From Rhizobium album (GTDB taxonomy: Bacteria > Pseudomonadota > Alphaproteobacteria > Rhizobiales > Rhizobiaceae): a stretch of 64,000 bases of DNA. The notes under the pieces are model-generated. The model made no database searches, had not been told where the DNA came from, and saw only the letters and a list, made by a program, of their open reading frames with translations. Each line of letters starts with the position of its first letter. Positions within the stretch are counted from its first letter, which is position 1. The translations under genes and the position numbers were made by a program. Of this stretch, positions 1 to 8,604 are shown piece after piece. The stretch covers positions 62,001-126,000 of the forward strand of contig NZ_QFBC01000003.1 in the NCBI RefSeq assembly GCF_003122325.1. The letters run 5' to 3'.

Positions 1-241
1 ACGGGTCCATGTGGACCGTCTCGGTATCCGGCATCAACACCATGTCCGACTCGTTGATGGCTTTCCAGCCGGCGATGGAAGAACCGTCGAACATGACGCC
101 GTCGGCGAACATATCCTCGTCCACAACCGTGACGTCCATCGTCAAATGCTGCAGCTTGCCCTTCGGATCGGTGAAGCGCAGATCGACGAACTTGACGTCG
201 TTCTCCTTGATCTGCTTCAGGATATCACTTGCGGTCGTCAT
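1..241 (-). CDS. glnA: Glutamine synthetase type I, N-terminal part (runs off window edge)
   Basis: Only the first 80 codons are present; the gene continues beyond base 1. The N-terminus MTTASDILKQIKENDVKFVD and the segment MFDGSSIAGWKAINESDM are typical of GlnA, which makes glutamine from glutamate, ammonia and ATP. The ATG (complement of 239-241) is preceded by a purine-rich AAGGAAAATG-type ribosome site. It lies 56 bp downstream of glnB on the same strand, the usual glnB-glnA operon of alphaproteobacteria, so it is probably co-transcribed from the sigma-54 promoter upstream of glnB. Identity is near certain; nothing can be said about the catalytic domain. Confidence 0.96.
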   Translation of the reverse strand, partial: MTTASDILKQIKENDVKFVDLRFTDPKGKLQHLTMDVTVVDEDMFADGVMFDGSSIAGWKAINESDMVLMPDTETVHMDP

Positions 242-297
242 TTAACATTTTCCTTGAGTGAGATGACGATTATGACCCCGTCCTGATGACGGGGCTA

Positions 298-979
<682 letters not shown>

Positions 980-2452
980 ATGAGCGTTTCGATCGAGCAT
1001 TTTCTCCTGACGCCAGCCGAGATGGGCGCCTGCGATTCCGCGGCGGAAGCCTCCGGCATCGATTCCTTCGGCCTGATGGAACGGGCAGGACAGGCGGTGG
1101 CCGCTTCGGCGCTGCGGCATTCCCCCGAAGCCTGTCGGTTCGTCGTGCTGTGCGGGCCGGGCAACAATGGCGGCGACGGTTATGTTGCCGCGCGCGCCCT
1201 GATGGAAAGCGGTGCCGAGGTCGCGGTCTTTCACCTCGGGGATCCGGCCAGTTTGAAGGGCGACGCAGCCAAGGCGAGGACATCATGCCCGGCCGCCTCG
1301 GCTTCCATCGAGGACTACCGGCCGCGGCGGGGCGACGTCGTCGTCGATGCGCTGTTCGGTGCCGGGCTGTCGCGCCCGGTTCCGCCTGTCGTAGCGGATG
1401 TCATTAAACGGGTCACAGCGGCCGGCATCGCCGTCGTGGCCGTCGACCTGCCTAGCGGCGTGTGCGGCCTGCGCGGCTTGCCGCTCGGAGCGGCTTTCCA
1501 GGCAAAGAAGACCGTCACCTTCATGACGGCGAAACCCGGCCATCGCCTGATGCCGGGGCGCAGCCTGTGCGGCGACGTGGAAATCTTCGACATCGGCATG
1601 CCGCACCGCATCGTCGAGGGGCATGCCGGCGTATTGCGGGAGAACGCGCCGGAGATCTGGAACGATCATCTACCGGAAACCGGTGTTGACGCCCACAAGT
1701 TCAGGCGCGGCCACCTGGTGGTCTTTTCGGGCGGGCCGACAACGACCGGCGCGGCGCGGCTTTCCAGCCGGGCCGGCTTCCGCATCGGCGCCGGGCTGGT
1801 GACCCTGGCGTCGCCTGCCGAGGCGCTTGCCCTCAACGCCGGGGCGCTGACATCCGTCATGCTGCGGGAGGTGGACGATAGCGCCGCGCTGACGGCATGG
1901 ATCGAAGACGCCCGCCTGTCCGCCTTCGTGCTCGGACCGGGTTTTGGCATCGGCGAAAAGGCACGGCGTTTTGTCGCCGCATTGTGCGAAAGGCCGCTGG
2001 TGCTCGACGCCGACGGCATCAGTTCCTTCCGCGAAACGCCGGAGGCATTGTTCTCGCTGTTTGCCGATGGAAAAACCCGGCTGGTGCTGACGCCGCACGA
2101 GGGCGAATTTGCCCGGCTGTTTCCCGACATCGCCGCCGATGAGACCCTCGGCAAGACTGAAAAGGCGGCGCGCGCTGCCGCCCGCGCCCATGCCGTCGTC
2201 GTCTACAAGGGCGCGGATACGGTGATCGCCGCGCCCGACGGGCGCGCCGCGATCAACACCAATGCGCCGCAGTGGCTCGCCACCGCCGGCTCGGGCGACG
2301 TTCTCGCCGGCATGATCGGCGGCCTGCTGGCACAAGGCATGCCGGCCTACGAGGCCGCCTGCGCCGCCGTCTACCGCCATGGCGAGGCCGGCGCCCGCCT
2401 CGGCGAGGGCCTGACCTCAGAAGACCTTGCCGAGGCTGTCAGACGCACCTGA
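980..2452 (+). CDS. nnr: Bifunctional NAD(P)H-hydrate repair enzyme (epimerase plus ADP-dependent dehydratase)
   Basis: 490 residues with two fused domains, as usual in bacteria. The N-terminal YjeF_N/NnrE epimerase domain (about 10-215) has GPGNNGGDGYVAAR at 59-72. The C-terminal NnrD dehydratase domain (about 225-490) has the nucleotide-site motif GSGDVLAGMIGG at 437-448. Together they repair hydrated NADH and NADPH: the epimerase interconverts R and S forms and the dehydratase uses ADP to restore NAD(P)H. ATG chosen at 980 because the domain begins directly after it. The region after the DLPSG motif reads VCGLRGLPLGAAF where many relatives have a GxDGxTG-like loop, a minor variation. Confidence 0.95.
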   Translation: MSVSIEHFLLTPAEMGACDSAAEASGIDSFGLMERAGQAVAASALRHSPEACRFVVLCGPGNNGGDGYVAARALMESGAEVAVFHLGDPASLKGDAAKARTSCPAASASIEDYRPRRGDVVVDALFGAGLSRPVPPVVADVIKRVTAAGIAVVAVDLPSGVCGLRGLPLGAAFQAKKTVTFMTAKPGHRLMPGRSLCGDVEIFDIGMPHRIVEGHAGVLRENAPEIWNDHLPETGVDAHKFRRGHLVVFSGGPTTTGAARLSSRAGFRIGAGLVTLASPAEALALNAGALTSVMLREVDDSAALTAWIEDARLSAFVLGPGFGIGEKARRFVAALCERPLVLDADGISSFRETPEALFSLFADGKTRLVLTPHEGEFARLFPDIAADETLGKTEKAARAAARAHAVVVYKGADTVIAAPDGRAAINTNAPQWLATAGSGDVLAGMIGGLLAQGMPAYEAACAAVYRHGEAGARLGEGLTSEDLAEAVRRT

Positions 2453-2649
2453 GACGCCTTCGACAGCAACGAAGGATCTCGACGCTTCGAGCATGTGGAT
2501 AACGATGTTAAGCGAAAACAAGCAGATACAACGGCTTCCCATGCCACAGAAAAGCGAAAACACTATGCGTCCAGCTTTGAATGCGACCACTTGTTGATAA
2601 ACCGTCATTCCCTCGATGACGCAGGAGGCGTTTGCAAGCGGCCTGAAGG

Positions 2650-3456
2650 CTACGCGTCCACCTGTCTTTGCAGCGCAATTGCCCCATGCGGCGCGTTCAC
2701 TTTGCCTTCGTGGATCATGAAGGCGAAGACGTCGCGCGGTTTGGTTTCCACCTTACGGCCCTGGTCCACCAGGGGCAGGTCGTCCGGCACCTTGCCTTCA
2801 GCCCAGCGCGACAGCCGTGCGGCCCAATCCTTCATATCCTTCTCCGGATAGCAGGTCGGAATATCGTCCGAGCCCTTCTGGAGGCGCGCATAGATGAAAT
2901 CGGCGGTCACGTCGGCCACCATCGGATAATCGAAATGCTCGGCGCACACCGGCGCAACGCCGTATTTGGCGAGCAGCGCCACGAATTCCGGCACCTTGAA
3001 GGAATCGTGTCGGACCTCAACCACATGCCGCAACGGCAAGCCGTCCTGCTTTTCCGGCAGAAGTTTCAGAAAAGCCTCGAAATCCTCGGGATCGAACTTT
3101 TTCGTCGGCGCGAATTGCCAGAGCAGGGGACCAAGATGATGCCCGAGTTCGCTGATGCCCGACGAGAGGAATTTCCCCATCGATTCGCCGGCTTCCGCCA
3201 GCACGCGGCGATTGGTGACGAAACGTGTCGCCTTGAGCGAGAAGATGAAGTCATCCGGAACATCGGCCGCCCACTTGGCGAAGGTCTCCGGCTTCTGCGT
3301 GGCATAATAGGTGCCGTTGACCTCGATGACCTTCAACTGGCGGCTGGCATAATTCAGTTCGTCCTTCTGCTTGAGATCGGCGGGAAAAAAATGTCCGCGC
3401 CATGGCTCGAACGTCCAGCCGCCGATGCCGACGCGGATCGTACCCGATTTGCTCAT
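2650..3456 (-). CDS. DUF72 family protein (YecE-like)
   Basis: 268 residues. The start IRVGIGGWTFEPWRGHFFP and the stretch LKVIEVNGTYYATQKPETFAKWA are characteristic of the DUF72 TIM-barrel-like family, whose biochemical role is not established. I chose the ATG at 3456 because GGAGGAAC lies just upstream; a longer reading from 3522 would run through the ribosome site. It is 23 bp downstream of the acetyltransferase, itself coupled to uvrA, so it is the third gene of a uvrA operon and perhaps SOS-inducible through the box at 6985-6999. Confidence 0.9.
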   Translation of the reverse strand: MSKSGTIRVGIGGWTFEPWRGHFFPADLKQKDELNYASRQLKVIEVNGTYYATQKPETFAKWAADVPDDFIFSLKATRFVTNRRVLAEAGESMGKFLSSGISELGHHLGPLLWQFAPTKKFDPEDFEAFLKLLPEKQDGLPLRHVVEVRHDSFKVPEFVALLAKYGVAPVCAEHFDYPMVADVTADFIYARLQKGSDDIPTCYPEKDMKDWAARLSRWAEGKVPDDLPLVDQGRKVETKPRDVFAFMIHEGKVNAPHGAIALQRQVDA

Positions 3457-3479
3457 TCGTTCCTCCACGCTGGCGAGGT

Positions 3480-3941
3480 TCACCCCGCATCGATTGTCTT
3501 TGCCATGTCGACAATGGTCCACCCTGGCCGATAGGGGTTGGGCCGTCGACCCGTTTCATGAAAACCGAAGGCCAGATAAAGCGCGATATTCCGCTCCATC
3601 CTCGCATTCGTGTAGAGGCGCAGTTCCGGCACCGACCATTCCCGCGCCCTGGCTTCAAGCCAGTTCAAGATCGCCAGTCCCTGTCCCGTCCGCTGGAAAT
3701 CCGGCGAGACCGCGATGCTGAAAAGCATGGCGTGATCCGAATGGCGCTCGACGACTGCAAGTCCGGCCACCGCGTCGTCCACTTGCCGCAACCAGACTTC
3801 GCCGCGCTCTACGCGCGGTCCATAATCCTCCGTCACCGGGATAGGCGGGTAGCCGAAAGCATCGGTGTAGGGCTGGTAGGCCGCCGCCTTCAGCGCCACG
3901 ACCAACGGCACATCCGCAGCCGTTGCGAGCCGCATCGTCAT
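3480..3941 (-). CDS. GNAT family N-acetyltransferase
   Basis: 153 residues covering a single GNAT fold. The acetyl-CoA pyrophosphate-binding motif appears as [10 protein letters not shown] near residues 83-92, followed by the usual GFHETGRR-type motif B near the C-terminus. The substrate cannot be deduced. Its ATG overlaps the uvrA stop codon in an ATGA arrangement (3938-3941), implying translational coupling to the nucleotide-excision-repair gene. Confidence 0.88.
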   Translation of the reverse strand: MTMRLATAADVPLVVALKAAAYQPYTDAFGYPPIPVTEDYGPRVERGEVWLRQVDDAVAGLAVVERHSDHAMLFSIAVSPDFQRTGQGLAILNWLEARAREWSVPELRLYTNARMERNIALYLAFGFHETGRRPNPYRPGWTIVDMAKTIDAG

Positions 3942-6859
3942 TCCGCCGCCACCGCCTTCTTTGCTGGTCGCCGCTCCAGCAGCTCCTTGAGGAACTGGCC
4001 CGTATAGGAGCGCTCTTCACGTACGATCTGCTCCGGCGTGCCGACGGCGACGATCTCGCCGCCGCCATCGCCACCCTCGGGACCAAAATCGAGGATCCAG
4101 TCGGCCGTCTTGATGACCTCGAGATTGTGCTCGATGACCACGACGGAATTGCCCTGGTTGACCAGTTCCTGCAGCATTTCCAACAATTTGGCGACGTCAT
4201 GGAAATGCAGGCCGGTCGTCGGCTCGTCGAGGATATAGAGCGTACGGCCGGTGGAGCGTTTGGACAGTTCCTTGGCGAGCTTGACGCGCTGCGCCTCGCC
4301 GCCCGACAGGGTGTTCGCCTGCTGGCCGACCTTGATGTAGCCAAGGCCGACATCCTTCAGCGACTGCAACTTGTCGCGCACCGCCGGCACGGCGGCGAAG
4401 AAATCGACGCCTTCTTCCACCGTCATGTCGAGAACATCGGCGATCGACTTGCTCTTGAAGGTGACGTCCAGCGTCTCGCGATTGTAACGCTTGCCATGGC
4501 AGACGTCGCAGGTGACGTAGACATCCGGCAGGAAGTGCATCTCGATCTTGATCACCCCGTCGCCCTGGCAGGCCTCGCAACGCCCCCCCTTGACGTTGAA
4601 GGAGAACCGGCCCGGCTGATAACCGCGGGCCTTGGCTTCCGGCAGGCCGGCGAACCAGTCGCGGATCGGCGTGAAGGCGCCGGTATAGGTTGCTGGGTTG
4701 GAGCGCGGTGTGCGGCCGATCGGCGACTGGTCGATGTCGATCACCTTGTCGATATGCTCGAAACCGTCGATCCGGTCGTGGTCCGCCGGATTTTCGCGCG
4801 CGCCCATGACGCGCCGCGCCGCCGACTTGTAGAGCGTCTCGATCAGGAAGGTCGACTTGCCGCCGCCGGAAACGCCGGTGACTGCCGTGAAGACGCCGAG
4901 CGGAATGGCGGCCGTGACATTCTTCAGGTTGTTACCACGGGCGCCGACGACCTTGATTTCCTTGCCCTTCTTCGGCTTGCGTCGCTCGGCCGGAACCGGC
5001 ACGCCCAATTCGCCGGACAGATATTTGCCGGTCAGCGATTTCGGATTGGCCATGACCTGCTGTGGCGTGCCTTCGGCCACCACCTGTCCGCCATGCACGC
5101 CGGCGGCCGGGCCGATATCGACCACATAATCGGCCGTCAGGATGGCGTCCTCATCATGCTCGACGACGATCACGGTGTTGCCGATGTCGCGCAGGTGCTT
5201 CAGCGTATCGAGCAGCCGGGCATTGTCGCGCTGGTGCAGGCCGATCGACGGTTCGTCCAGCACGTAAAGCACGCCCGTCAGGCCGGAGCCGATCTGCGAG
5301 GCAAGCCGGATGCGCTGGCTCTCGCCGCCAGACAGCGTGCCGGAATTGCGCGACAGGCTGAGATAATCGAGGCCGACATCGTTGAGGAAGCGCAGGCGCT
5401 CGCGGATTTCCTTGAGGATGCGCACGGCGATCTCGTTCTGCTTCGCCGTCAGTTTGTCCGGCAGGATCTCGAACCAGTCGCGCGCCACCCGGATCGACAT
5501 GTCGGTGACTTCGCCGATATGTAGGCGGTTGATCTTGACGGCCAGCGCTTCCGGTTTCAGGCGGTAGCCGTTGCAGGCCGGGCAGGGGGCCGCCGACATG
5601 TAACGCTCGATTTCTTCACGCGCCCAGGCGGAATCGGTCTCCTTCCAGCGGCGCTCGAGATTGGGAACGATACCCTCGAAGGTCTTTGTCGTCGTGTAGG
5701 AACGCGCGCCATCGGCATAGAGAAATTCCACCTTCTCCTCGGTGCCGTGCAGGATCGCCGCCTGCGCCGAAATCGACAGATCCGACCAGCGATCATTGAG
5801 CTTGAAACCAAAGGCTTTCCCCAGCGCTTCCAGCGTCTGGTTGTAATAGGGCGAGGTCGACTTGGCCCAGGGGGCCACCGCGCCATCCTTCAGCCTCTTG
5901 TCGTGCTCCGGCACGATCAATGCCTCGTCGATCTTCTGCAACGAGCCGAGGCCGTCACAGGACGGGCATGCGCCAAACGGGTTGTTGAACGAAAACAGCC
6001 GCGGCTCGATTTCCGGAATGGTGAAACCGGAGACCGGGCAGGCGAATTTTTCCGAAAACAGCACCCGTTCATGCGTCTCGTTCAGCGACTTGTTGGCCGA
6101 ACCGCCGGCCGCCGTCTCTTCCACCGGCAGAGGTTTGTCGGCGAATTCCGCGACCGCCAGGCCATCGGCCAGCCTCAGGCTGGTCTCCAGGCTGTCCGCG
6201 AGGCGTGCAGCGATGTCGGACCGCACCACGAGGCGGTCGACGACGACGTCGATGTCGTGCTTGTATTTCTTGTCCAGCGTCGGGGCATCGGCGATCTCGT
6301 AGAACTGGCCGTCGATCTTGACGCGCTGGAACCCCTTCTTCATCAGTTCGGCGAGTTCTTTCTTGTACTCGCCCTTGCGGCCGCGGATCATCGGCGCCAG
6401 GATATAAAGACGCGCGCCCTCCTCGAAAGCGAGGATGCGGTCGACCATCTGGCTGACCGTCTGGCTTTCGATCGGCAGACCCGTTGCAGGCGAATAGGGA
6501 ACGCCGACACGCGCAAACAACAGGCGCATGTAGTCGTAGATTTCCGTCACCGTGCCGACCGTCGAGCGCGGATTGCGCGAGGTGGTCTTCTGCTCGATGG
6601 AAATCGCCGGCGACAGGCCGTCGATCCGGTCGACATCCGGCTTCTGCATCATCTCCAGGAACTGCCGGGCATAGGCCGACAGGCTCTCGACGTAGCGCCG
6701 CTGGCCTTCCGCATAGATGGTATCGAAGGCGAGCGACGATTTTCCCGATCCGGAAAGACCCGTCATGACGATCAGCGAATTGCGGGGCAAGTCGAGATCG
6801 ATGCTCTTGAGATTGTGTTCGCGGGCACCGCGAATGGAAAGCGATTTCAGTTCACTCAT
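3938..6859 (-). CDS. uvrA: Excinuclease ABC subunit A
   Basis: 973 residues, normal UvrA length. UvrA is the damage-recognition ATPase of nucleotide excision repair and acts with UvrB on DNA. Both ABC modules are visible: Walker [15 protein letters not shown] near the N-terminus and [15 protein letters not shown] in the second half, each with its signature ([24 protein letters not shown]). Zinc-module cysteines include [12 protein letters not shown] and [10 protein letters not shown]; the first zinc motif reads CPVSGFTI, one cysteine short of the E. coli CPxC form. The ATG at 6859 is preferred over a TTG at 6883. First gene of an operon with the acetyltransferase and DUF72 genes, divergent from ssb and under a LexA-type box. 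Confidence 0.97.
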   Translation of the reverse strand: MSELKSLSIRGAREHNLKSIDLDLPRNSLIVMTGLSGSGKSSLAFDTIYAEGQRRYVESLSAYARQFLEMMQKPDVDRIDGLSPAISIEQKTTSRNPRSTVGTVTEIYDYMRLLFARVGVPYSPATGLPIESQTVSQMVDRILAFEEGARLYILAPMIRGRKGEYKKELAELMKKGFQRVKIDGQFYEIADAPTLDKKYKHDIDVVVDRLVVRSDIAARLADSLETSLRLADGLAVAEFADKPLPVEETAAGGSANKSLNETHERVLFSEKFACPVSGFTIPEIEPRLFSFNNPFGACPSCDGLGSLQKIDEALIVPEHDKRLKDGAVAPWAKSTSPYYNQTLEALGKAFGFKLNDRWSDLSISAQAAILHGTEEKVEFLYADGARSYTTTKTFEGIVPNLERRWKETDSAWAREEIERYMSAAPCPACNGYRLKPEALAVKINRLHIGEVTDMSIRVARDWFEILPDKLTAKQNEIAVRILKEIRERLRFLNDVGLDYLSLSRNSGTLSGGESQRIRLASQIGSGLTGVLYVLDEPSIGLHQRDNARLLDTLKHLRDIGNTVIVVEHDEDAILTADYVVDIGPAAGVHGGQVVAEGTPQQVMANPKSLTGKYLSGELGVPVPAERRKPKKGKEIKVVGARGNNLKNVTAAIPLGVFTAVTGVSGGGKSTFLIETLYKSAARRVMGARENPADHDRIDGFEHIDKVIDIDQSPIGRTPRSNPATYTGAFTPIRDWFAGLPEAKARGYQPGRFSFNVKGGRCEACQGDGVIKIEMHFLPDVYVTCDVCHGKRYNRETLDVTFKSKSIADVLDMTVEEGVDFFAAVPAVRDKLQSLKDVGLGYIKVGQQANTLSGGEAQRVKLAKELSKRSTGRTLYILDEPTTGLHFHDVAKLLEMLQELVNQGNSVVVIEHNLEVIKTADWILDFGPEGGDGGGEIVAVGTPEQIVREERSYTGQFLKELLERRPAKKAVAAE

Positions 6860-6959
6860 GGGGTCACTCGTATCCGGGGACAAGACCGGCGCTATCCGGT
6901 AAAGGCAGTCCTTATGTAGTCATGCCGTCGCGCGTGTCGAGGCGAAATCTGCGATTCTA

Positions 6960-6988
6960 TTGACACGATTATAGAGATTTACTAGAAC
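6960..6988 (+). promoter_or_regulatory. Sigma-70-type promoter of ssb
   Basis: TTGACA at 6960-6965, exactly 17 bp, then TAGAAC at 6983-6988, upstream of ssb. The last four bases of the -10 are the first half-site of the SOS box. The predicted start near 6995 gives a leader of about 125 nt. Confidence 0.65.
6968..6973 (-). promoter_or_regulatory. Likely -10 element of the uvrA promoter
   Basis: Minus strand reads TATAAT, a perfect -10 hexamer, about 110 bp upstream of uvrA. The LexA-type box (6985-6999) sits over the expected -35 region, so repressor binding would block polymerase. The -35 hexamer itself is poor, which is common for regulated alphaproteobacterial promoters. Confidence 0.55.
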
Positions 6989-6999
6989 AAATAAAGAAC
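6985..6999. promoter_or_regulatory. Alphaproteobacterial SOS (LexA) box shared by uvrA and ssb
   Basis: The plus strand reads GAACAAATAAAGAAC, which on the minus strand is GTTC-N7-GTTC, the direct-repeat LexA operator of alphaproteobacteria. It overlaps the -10 of the ssb promoter (TTGACA 6960-6965, 17-bp spacer, TAGAAC 6983-6988) and lies just upstream of the uvrA -10, so one operator can control both divergent genes. Confidence 0.8.
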
Positions 7000-7118
7000 A
7001 AAATTGCCTGTGGATTATCAAACAGGGTGAACCATCGAGGCGTTTCGATGGTTTAAGATATACGGATCAATTTTTCTCGTGAGATGCCGCAGGCAGTGCG
7101 GCAGGCAGGGTGAAGCGT

Positions 7119-7661
7119 ATGGCTGGCAGCGTCAACAAGGTAATTCTGATTGGAAACGTGGGTGCCGACCCCGAAATCCGCCGCACGCAGGACGGCCGGC
7201 CGATCGCCAACCTGCGCATCGCAACCTCGGATACCTGGCGGGATCGAAACTCCGGGGAGCGGCGTGAAAAGACGGAATGGCATACGGTCGTCGTCTTCAA
7301 CGAAGGGCTGTGCAAGGTCGTCGAGCAATATGTCAAGAAGGGCGCCAAGCTTTATATCGAAGGCGCCTTGCAGACGCGCAAGTGGCAGGATCGCGACGGT
7401 CAGGACCGCTATTCGACGGAAGTGGTGCTGCAGGGCTTCAATTCGACCCTGACCATGCTGGACGGACGCGGCGAAGGCGGCGGCGACCGCAGCTTCAGCG
7501 GCAGCAGCGGACGCCCGTCCGGCGACTTCGGCGGTGACTACGGTGGCGACGACTACGGCCAGTCGTCTTCCTCGTCGCGTGGCGCACCGGCCCGGGGCAG
7601 CTCTTCGTCCTCCTCCGGCGGCAATTTTTCGCGCGATCTCGACGACGACATCCCGTTCTGA
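7119..7661 (+). CDS. ssb: Single-stranded DNA-binding protein
   Basis: 180 residues. The OB fold occupies about residues 1-110 (MAGSVNKVILIGNVGADPEI, then TEWHTVVVFNEGLC and KLYIEGALQTRKWQD). A Gly/Ser-rich linker follows, and the invariant acidic tip DLDDDIPF at the C-terminus docks repair and replication partners. The ATG at 7119 has AGGG eight bases upstream and gives the conserved N-terminus; a GTG at 7110 would add three unneeded residues. SSB coats single-stranded DNA as a tetramer. The SOS box in its promoter fits damage induction together with uvrA. Confidence 0.97.
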   Translation: MAGSVNKVILIGNVGADPEIRRTQDGRPIANLRIATSDTWRDRNSGERREKTEWHTVVVFNEGLCKVVEQYVKKGAKLYIEGALQTRKWQDRDGQDRYSTEVVLQGFNSTLTMLDGRGEGGGDRSFSGSSGRPSGDFGGDYGGDDYGQSSSSSRGAPARGSSSSSSGGNFSRDLDDDIPF

Positions 7662-7685
7662 TCGACTGCTGTCCGTCGGCGGCTA

Positions 7686-8306
7686 TCAGATCCCGAAGGC
7701 GGAACGGATGCCGTCGACGACGAATTGCGCGGCAAGGGCTGCAAGAACGACCCCAAGCAGCCGGGTGAGGATCGCCCGGCCGGTGACGCCCAGGAAACGA
7801 TCGATGCGCTCGGCGATGATCAGCGTGGCGAACAGCAAGAGCGTGCAGAAGGCGATGATCAGGATCAGTTGAAACCGGTCGATTGCGCTCGGCATCGAGC
7901 CGGCGAGCAGGATCGTCGCCGAGATGGCGCCGGGGCCGGCAATCAGCGGCAAGGCCAGCGGAAACACGGCGATGTTGTGGATGTGGTCCTTGGTGATCGC
8001 CGCCTCCGAGGTCTTTTCCTTGCGCTCCTGCCGCTTCTCGAACACCATCTCGAAGGCGATCCAGAACAGAAGCAAGCCGCCGGCGATGCGGAACGCGCCG
8101 ATCGAGATGCCGAGAATGCCGAGCACGCTAGCGCCGAACAGCGCGAAGACGGCAAGGATGCAGAAGGCGATCAGCGTGCCGCGGAACGCCACCTGGCGGC
8201 GCTGCTCGCGGCTCATGCCGACGGTGAGGCCGAGAAAGATCGGCGCGAGCCCCGGCGGATCCAGCGTCACCAGCAGCGTCGTCAAGGCGTTGATCAGCAC
8301 GTCCAT
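7686..8306 (-). CDS. MarC family integral membrane protein
   Basis: 206 residues, about six hydrophobic segments, with the family signatures LDPPGLAPIFLGLT near the N-terminus and PLALPLIAGPGAIS in the middle. MarC/YchE proteins are inner-membrane proteins of unclear function; the early link to multiple antibiotic resistance has not held up. Convergent with ssb, only 24 bp apart. Confidence 0.92.
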   Translation of the reverse strand: MDVLINALTTLLVTLDPPGLAPIFLGLTVGMSREQRRQVAFRGTLIAFCILAVFALFGASVLGILGISIGAFRIAGGLLLFWIAFEMVFEKRQERKEKTSEAAITKDHIHNIAVFPLALPLIAGPGAISATILLAGSMPSAIDRFQLILIIAFCTLLLFATLIIAERIDRFLGVTGRAILTRLLGVVLAALAAQFVVDGIRSAFGI

Positions 8307-8538
8307 GGCAGCGGCACCCCTCTTTTTGTTCCCCTGGCGCGATTGTGCCGCCTGCGGCCGGCAAGGTCAAAGCCCTGCGACACGATTTTCGCGCTCCGGC
8401 GACGATCCGGGGCAGGGCGGCAAATGCCTGTCGCGCTGCTTGTGGCGGGCGCTGTGGTCGGCGGCGCCCCAGACCACGGTAAAATCCGCCAATTGCCTTG
8501 TTTTGGCCGCTGAAATCTGTTCACAACCGCCTGGAAAA

Positions 8539-8568
8539 TTGGCGCCACGAGCCGGTTTCCGCTATAAA
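8539..8568 (+). promoter_or_regulatory. Candidate gyrA promoter
   Basis: TTGGCG (8539-8544), 18-bp spacer, TATAAA (8563-8568), 37 bp before the gyrA start codon. It is the best promoter-like pair in the 298-bp marC-gyrA gap, where I found no gene. Spacing is one base long and the -35 is imperfect, so confidence is moderate. Confidence 0.5.
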
Positions 8569-8604
8569 ACCCCATCTGATTCCGAAACAAGATCGTGATT
8601 CAAT

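Noticed and set aside
3923-5524. 533-codon plus-strand frame inside uvrA
   Set aside because: Lies opposite a clearly functional UvrA; no domain and no sensible start.
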